Source of the DNA: CANHCC01 sp040381555
Lineage (GTDB): Bacteria; Bacteroidota; Bacteroidia; J057; RFSG01
NCBI GenBank assembly: GCA_040381555.1
Contig: JBEIHC010000105.1
Location: 1-10,136 of the forward strand
DNA: 10,136 nt
Direction of reading: 5' to 3'
Below, piece by piece: positions 5,636 through 10,136 of this stretch. Below the pieces are notes generated by a model that saw nothing but the letters and a program-made list of their open reading frames with translations, ran no database searches and had not been told where the DNA came from. The position numbers and the translations under genes are program-made. How positions within the stretch are numbered: position 1 is the first letter of the stretch; the number at the start of each line of letters is the position of its first letter.

Positions 5636-8587
5636 TCAGCCTGAAATTACACAATTATATAGAATATCCTGAATTTTTGTGCGTACACTCTCTTGAATCA
5701 ACTTTCGGTTTTCTGCATTGGGCCAGGTTCTGTTTGATAAAAATATGAAAATCAGTTCTTTATCCGGATCTACCCAAACACAAGTGCCCGTGAATCCTGT
5801 ATGCCCAAAAGTTGATGGGGAGCAGGAGATTGCGCAGGGGGAATTCTCCGATCCGGGAAGGGGTTTGTCCCAGCCCAAGCCTCTTCTACTACCATTCTGT
5901 TTACAGGTAAAATATTCTATTGTTTGAGCGTGTAAAAATGTATCCCCTTCCAATACCCCCTTCTGAGCGAGCATGCTCATAAGCCTGCCTAGGTCATAGG
6001 CAGAAGAAAAAAGCCCTGCATGGCCTGCAACCCCACCCATCATTGCTGAAGTTTGATCATGAACAAAACCTTGCACTTCTGATTTTCTCCAACTTTTATC
6101 CATTTCAGTGGGAGGACAATAAGCTAAGTATCCTTTTTTCTGCCACGGACAAAACCCTGTATGAGTCATTTTTAGGGGTTGGTAAAAATGAGTTTGGGTA
6201 AATGAATCCAAGGTCATACCCGAAATTCTCTCTACCACACGCCCTAACAGAATCATCCCTACATCGCTGTAGAGATATCTTTTATCGGAAGAGACTTTAC
6301 AAGAATATATTTTTTCCCAGACACTATCCTTCCAAGTATTGGATTGAAACATTTCAGGGCCTATCGGAGTGTTGAATCCTTCTTTTTGTGTAGAAGAAAA
6401 TACCCAAGGCTTCCAGATTCTTCCGGGCAACATACTGGCTTGTTGAAGAGGCAAAAAGGCGGGTAAGCCGGATTGATGCAATAATAAACTGCGAAGGCTG
6501 AGTTTCCCTTTGTCTGTGGACTTTAATTCGGGAAGATATTTTCCGAGAGCAGAATCAGGGTGAATTTGTTTCTTTTCGTAAAGATGCATTATACTCAGGG
6601 TAGTAGCAGCAACTTTGGTAATAGAGGCCAGATCAAATTGGGTGGTGAGTGGGTCAATGCTTTCAATGTTATCTCCCCGAAATGAGCCATAGCCCCGGGC
6701 TAAAATGGTTTTGTTTTTGTGTTTTACCAATAGGGCACATCCTGGCATTGCGCCCATTCTTAATGCGGAAATTACAATCGAATCGACCTTCCGATAGAGG
6801 TCGGGAGACATACCTGTTTCCTGAGCACTTGCTTCTTCCAGTGCAGGCTTCTGAGTTTTGAGCCCGGTCAAAGCAGGATAGGAACCCGCAGAAACCGGCA
6901 GTTGTCCTTCTAGTGAAATAATTCCAAAAATGCTTTCAGCTGCGGCCTGTTGGGCATCTCGGTCCTCTTCATACCCCACCAAAATCGCTTGATCCGGAGG
7001 GAAGAATTTTAAGGCATAAGGACTCCCAAATACGCAGACAATTTGTTTTACTCCTGAAAGATTCACCGCTTCTACCCAGCGCGTATGTAAGTCTTTAATA
7101 CCGAATTGTCGTGCAGGATTTCTTTCCATTCCCATCAAGCCACTAATCACTAAGTCATAACCCGAGAGTATGCTCTGCGCCTGATCGGCTGTCATGGTCT
7201 GCAAATCCTCTACTTTAATTTGGATTTTATCGACTGGAGCAAATTGAGATAGGAAATCTATAAATGGTGCATCTGATTTCCCCCCACATTGAACATAGGC
7301 AATCTTTTTACCCATTGCGGTTTGGATGGGTAGTAAATTCTTGGGATCCGCAGCCAGAGTGATTGCCTTTCGGTATAGTTCTAATTTTAAGGCCTGAGAC
7401 TGGGGATTATACAGTTCTGATTTAATCTGTCTTAAATCGGTAGTCCGGTTTTCTGCCAAGCCCAATGAAAATTTTGCTGCGAGGATACGCATCACGCGTT
7501 GATCTATTTCTGATATGGATAAATAACCAGAATCTAAGGCTGCTTTAATTTTAATTTTGGCGGCTACTACACTCTCAGAAAAAAGTAGGATATCATTTCC
7601 CGCAAGCAGAGCCTGTAATTCAGCTTCTCCATTGGAATAGAATTTAGCAATCCCTTTCATATTCAGAGCATCGGTAAATATTAGTCCATTAAATCCCAAT
7701 TGTTGTCGAAGTAGGGTGTCTGTTAAAACCTTGGAAACCGTTGAAGGACGATTAGGGGATTTTTCATAGGCAGGTAAATAAAGATGTGCCATCATAACAG
7801 ATTGAACTCCGGCTTTAATCATTTCTCGGAAGGGGTACAATTCCAGGCTATCCATTCTGGCTTTGTCATGTAGGATTACAGGCAAATCCATATGAGAATC
7901 TGTTTGAGTATCTCCATGCCCAGGGAAATGTTTAGCACACGCCATTACCCCTCCTTCTTGCAAGCCTTTCATCATGGCGATGCTTTTGCGTGTTACATTG
8001 ATTTTGTCCTCGCCGAAAGAACGATCGTTAATGACAGGGTTGTTAGAATTATTGTTAATATCTGCTACCGGACTAAAATTGACTTGTACTCCGGTTGCTT
8101 TGCATTGACGAGCTATTTCTTTTCCTAATTTATAAATAAGTGTATCCTCCCGAATGGCTCCCAAGGTCATGTTTTTGGGGAATTTTAGCACAGAATCCAA
8201 CCTCATGGATATTCCCCATTCTGCATCCTGACTCACCATTAAAGGCAAATCGCTATTTCGTTGTAATAGGTTAGCTAGGTGGGTTTGCGAAACCGGTCCA
8301 CCTTGCATAAAAATGATGCCTCCCACTTTTTCCTCCATCACCAGTTTTAATATTTTTACTACATGCTCTTCTCCCTTGTTAGAATAAACAGGAATCATAA
8401 AAAGTTGACCGAGTTTCTCATCCAGCGTAAGGGTATCCAACACTTGTCTGGCCCATACGATGGCACTGCCGTTGGTATCGGTATTTTTCTTTTGAGAAGA
8501 GACATCCTTTACCTGTGGATGATAGGCTGTTCCTGCCCAACTGGAGAAAAACACCAAGACAGAAAACAGAAAACTACTGAATTGCAT
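5636..8587 (-). CDS. Exported GH3 (NagZ-like) / beta-lactamase-fold serine hydrolase fusion
   Basis: 983 residues from the chosen start. Order: signal peptide (about 1-21), GH3 catalytic domain (about 45-380), GH3 C-terminal domain (about 405-570), and a class C/PBP-like serine hydrolase domain (about 590-975). The GH3 part has the NagZ loop KHFPGHGDTQTDSH (219-232), whose His232 is the expected acid/base, and FTDALNMKGI with nucleophile candidate Asp306. The hydrolase part has SITK (Ser655, Lys658), YSD (773-775, where YxN is more usual) and HTG (929-931). Both active sites look intact. Likely role: release of N-acetylglucosamine-type residues plus peptide or ester cleavage in cell-wall turnover, in the periplasm or outer membrane; substrates are inferred. 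The frame extends upstream to an ATG ending at 8650, but the ATG at 8585-8587 begins a clean signal peptide and has AGGGG about 11 bases upstream. It is the first gene of the probable five-gene operon. Confidence 0.88.
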   Translation of the reverse strand: MQFSSFLFSVLVFFSSWAGTAYHPQVKDVSSQKKNTDTNGSAIVWARQVLDTLTLDEKLGQLFMIPVYSNKGEEHVVKILKLVMEEKVGGIIFMQGGPVSQTHLANLLQRNSDLPLMVSQDAEWGISMRLDSVLKFPKNMTLGAIREDTLIYKLGKEIARQCKATGVQVNFSPVADINNNSNNPVINDRSFGEDKINVTRKSIAMMKGLQEGGVMACAKHFPGHGDTQTDSHMDLPVILHDKARMDSLELYPFREMIKAGVQSVMMAHLYLPAYEKSPNRPSTVSKVLTDTLLRQQLGFNGLIFTDALNMKGIAKFYSNGEAELQALLAGNDILLFSESVVAAKIKIKAALDSGYLSISEIDQRVMRILAAKFSLGLAENRTTDLRQIKSELYNPQSQALKLELYRKAITLAADPKNLLPIQTAMGKKIAYVQCGGKSDAPFIDFLSQFAPVDKIQIKVEDLQTMTADQAQSILSGYDLVISGLMGMERNPARQFGIKDLHTRWVEAVNLSGVKQIVCVFGSPYALKFFPPDQAILVGYEEDRDAQQAAAESIFGIISLEGQLPVSAGSYPALTGLKTQKPALEEASAQETGMSPDLYRKVDSIVISALRMGAMPGCALLVKHKNKTILARGYGSFRGDNIESIDPLTTQFDLASITKVAATTLSIMHLYEKKQIHPDSALGKYLPELKSTDKGKLSLRSLLLHQSGLPAFLPLQQASMLPGRIWKPWVFSSTQKEGFNTPIGPEMFQSNTWKDSVWEKIYSCKVSSDKRYLYSDVGMILLGRVVERISGMTLDSFTQTHFYQPLKMTHTGFCPWQKKGYLAYCPPTEMDKSWRKSEVQGFVHDQTSAMMGGVAGHAGLFSSAYDLGRLMSMLAQKGVLEGDTFLHAQTIEYFTCKQNGSRRGLGWDKPLPGSENSPCAISCSPSTFGHTGFTGTCVWVDPDKELIFIFLSNRTWPNAENRKLIQESVRTKIQDILYNCVISG

Positions 8588-8724
8588 TTTCGAATTTACC
8601 CCTGTTTTCGCCCGGAAAAAAATAAGGTTGATAAATACAGCGTTTTCCACTCAAATCAAAGTCTTTCGTTCACTTTCCCGCACATAATTTTTACTAATTT
8701 TGTTCACAATAAAAAAACAAGTTT
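8588..8724. promoter_or_regulatory. Divergent promoter region between the GH3 operon and ferritin
   Basis: This 137-base AT-rich gap separates two oppositely oriented genes and must hold promoters for both. The ferritin-facing core is listed separately. For the minus strand, AGACTTTG (8664-8657 read on that strand) is one mismatch from TAnnTTTG and would place transcription start near 8650, about 60 bases before the chosen ATG. That candidate is weak and has no matching upstream element. No Fur-like palindrome was recognised. Confidence 0.4.
8695..8702 (+). promoter_or_regulatory. Candidate -7 element (TAnnTTTG) of the ferritin promoter
   Basis: TAATTTTG matches the Bacteroidota -7 consensus TAnnTTTG exactly. 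It ends 22 bases before the ferritin ATG, implying a 5' leader of about 15 bases that is A-rich and lacks a Shine-Dalgarno site, as is common in this phylum. No exact TTG-type -33 element stands at the expected distance; CTTTC at about 8673-8677 is the nearest candidate. Confidence 0.5.
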
Positions 8725-9231
8725 ATGGCTAGTGGGAAAATGCTTCAATTGCTCAACGATCAATTCAATCGGGAATTATACTCGGTGAATTTATATCTAT
8801 CAATGGCATCGTATTGTTTGAGTGAAGATTTGGATGGATTCGCCAATTTTTATCGGGTACAGGCTCAGGAAGAAACCTTCCATGCCATGAAGCAATTTGA
8901 TTATATTCATCAGGTGGAAGGGAAGGTAACCATGCAGGCCATGGCACAACCTCCCTCAGAATTTACCAGTTTGATTCACCTGTTTGAGCAAACAATTCTG
9001 CACGAAAAAGAAGTGTCAAAGTCTATTAACCAGTTGGTTCAGCAGGCATTAACAGAATCGGATTTCGCTACGCATACCTTTCTCCAATGGTTTATTACCG
9101 AGCAGGTTGAAGAAGAAAATACCATGCAGACTCTGTTGAAAAAACTCAAAATGATTGGAGATAACCAAAGTGCCCTATACCTAATGAATGAAGAGTTAGG
9201 GCGTCGGGTATTTACCCCACCCAAAGCTTGA
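8725..9231 (+). CDS. ftnA: Non-haem ferritin (FtnA type)
   Basis: 168 residues, the usual length for bacterial ferritin, forming a four-helix bundle that assembles into a 24-subunit iron-storage shell in the cytosol. All ferroxidase ligands are visible: Glu17 (in NRELYS), Glu50 and His53 (AQEETFH), Glu94 (HEKE), Gln127 and Glu130 (TEQVEEE). The extra site-C ligands known from Escherichia coli FtnA are present at Glu49, Glu126 and Glu129. With the ATG at 8725 the numbering equals that of E. coli FtnA, which supports this start over an internal Met6. There is no haem-binding Met of the bacterioferritin type at the expected place, so FtnA is preferred over Bfr. A TAnnTTTG promoter core lies just upstream. 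The stop codon overlaps the start of the downstream Smr gene (TGATG), suggesting translational coupling. Confidence 0.95.
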   Translation: MASGKMLQLLNDQFNRELYSVNLYLSMASYCLSEDLDGFANFYRVQAQEETFHAMKQFDYIHQVEGKVTMQAMAQPPSEFTSLIHLFEQTILHEKEVSKSINQLVQQALTESDFATHTFLQWFITEQVEEENTMQTLLKKLKMIGDNQSALYLMNEELGRRVFTPPKA

Positions 9232-10136
9232 TGCAAGCGAGCTTCAAACCTGGAGACAGGGTTCAGGAATTACATGGAACCGGTTCTGGGGTTGTAAAAA
9301 ATATTTTAGCGGGTGGACGGATAATCGTCAGTTCGGAAGAATGGGATGAATTAGAATACCATGCTACCCAATTGATTTTAGTGGAATCACCTGGTGCTGT
9401 TGCGAAGGAACTGCCTCAAGAAGATATCCTTCCTGATGCTGAAAAACGATTGGATAAGCCGGAAGGGATTTGGTTGGGTTTTAGTGCTAAACCCGGGACT
9501 GAGCTGTGTCAGTTAATTGCTCGGAATCATACTCAAACGCCAGTATTTTTGCACTTCTTGGTCAAACCTGGGACTGAGGCAGGCAAAAGTGTCTATAAAG
9601 ATATTATTCTGGTGGGAAAAGAAGCCGCCTTGTATGAGTTTCTTCCACCGGTCAACGGCACTGGTGAATTATGGACTTTTCATTTGCTCTTTTTAACCAA
9701 AGGAACGGAAGATACAATTCCTCCTTTGGTAAGCACCAAAAGATTTAGGCCAAAAGATTATCACAAAAGTAAAGAGTCAATGGGGGAGATTTGTTGGTTC
9801 ACCAACTTGCAGGCGGATGTTCCTATGCATGAATCTGAGTCGTTGAATCGAGGGGATAATCGTATTCACCTTCCTGCCAGGGTAGTTGACTTGCATCATG
9901 AGAAGGTAATTGATGTGCAAAGTCGTTCTTTGATGACGGAAAAAGATATTCTAAGAGAACAAATTCGGGTATTTCAGGAAAATTTAGACAAAGCGGTTGC
10001 TGGAAATAAAGACAGCATCATTTTTATACATGGGGTAGGTTCAGGGGTATTGAAACAGGCTATTGTGGATTTTATCGCCTCCCATCCCTATCCAGTAGTC
10101 TTGAAAGCTGAACCTGCTGCATTTAAAGAATTTGGG
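9231..10136 (+). CDS. Smr-domain protein with DUF2027-like N-terminal part (3' end cut by window)
   Basis: 302 codons are open to the right edge and no stop is reached; the missing part is probably short, because the Smr domain is nearly complete. The N-terminus (residues 6-52: FKPGDRVQEL, then a GTGSGVV turn) looks like the small beta-barrel found at the start of DUF2027 and MutS2-related proteins. Residues about 78-195 form a beta-rich middle region. The C-terminal Smr domain shows VVDLHHEK (218-225) and the glycine motif IHGVGSGVLK (266-275). Smr domains are found in MutS2 and in stand-alone nucleases acting on DNA or RNA, but the role of the DUF2027/Smr protein in Bacteroidota is not known to me. 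The ATG shares one base with the ferritin TGA stop, so it is likely expressed with ferritin. An RNA or DNA nicking function is inferred from the family. Confidence 0.83.
   Translation, partial: MQASFKPGDRVQELHGTGSGVVKNILAGGRIIVSSEEWDELEYHATQLILVESPGAVAKELPQEDILPDAEKRLDKPEGIWLGFSAKPGTELCQLIARNHTQTPVFLHFLVKPGTEAGKSVYKDIILVGKEAALYEFLPPVNGTGELWTFHLLFLTKGTEDTIPPLVSTKRFRPKDYHKSKESMGEICWFTNLQADVPMHESESLNRGDNRIHLPARVVDLHHEKVIDVQSRSLMTEKDILREQIRVFQENLDKAVAGNKDSIIFIHGVGSGVLKQAIVDFIASHPYPVVLKAEPAAFKEFG

Noticed and set aside
8588..8650. 21-residue N-terminal extension of the GH3 fusion from an upstream ATG
   Set aside because: It would place residues ahead of a clean signal peptide and cover the likely promoter region; the internal ATG at 8585-8587 has a purine-rich site upstream.
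8363..8788. Plus-strand open frame of 141 codons crossing the divergent gap
   Set aside because: It is antisense to the well-supported GH3 gene, overlaps the ferritin start in another frame, and its translation shows no recognisable domain.

Overview
The window looks like a chromosomal segment of a member of the Bacteroidota, probably near Chitinophagales, Saprospiria or Sphingobacteriia; the rank below phylum is a guess. The grounds are an AT-rich sequence, weak or absent Shine-Dalgarno sites, a TAnnTTTG-type promoter core in front of the ferritin gene, and gene families typical of that phylum: a NagZ-like GH3/serine-hydrolase fusion, a SiaB/SiaC pair, and an Smr protein with a DUF2027-like layout.

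Positions 1-158 hold no gene. They contain a tandem heptamer (ATGAGTT) at the left edge and then a cluster of GC-rich hairpins with an imperfect direct repeat. Positions 159-8587 carry five minus-strand genes with gaps of 2 to 51 bases and no clear internal terminator, so they probably form one operon. In transcription order these are: an exported GH3/beta-lactamase-fold fusion (8587-5636), a SiaB-family kinase (5584-5036), its partner phosphoprotein SiaC (5031-4645), and two paralogous multi-spanning membrane proteins with long C-terminal TPR arrays that resemble the TMTC (GT-C fold) O-mannosyltransferases (4609-2342 and 2339-159).

A 137-base divergent region (8588-8724) separates this operon from two plus-strand genes: an FtnA-type ferritin with a complete set of iron ligands (8725-9231), and an Smr-domain protein whose start codon overlaps the ferritin stop (9231 to beyond the right edge).

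The point of most interest is the composition of the minus-strand cluster. The SiaB/SiaC phospho-switch appears without the neighbours known from Pseudomonas (phosphatase SiaA and diguanylate cyclase SiaD). It sits instead between a cell-wall glycan hydrolase and a tandem pair of putative protein glycosyltransferases. One inference is that the switch controls an envelope-glycan or protein O-glycosylation process; the sequence alone cannot prove this. The ferritin/Smr pair looks like a separate housekeeping or stress unit.
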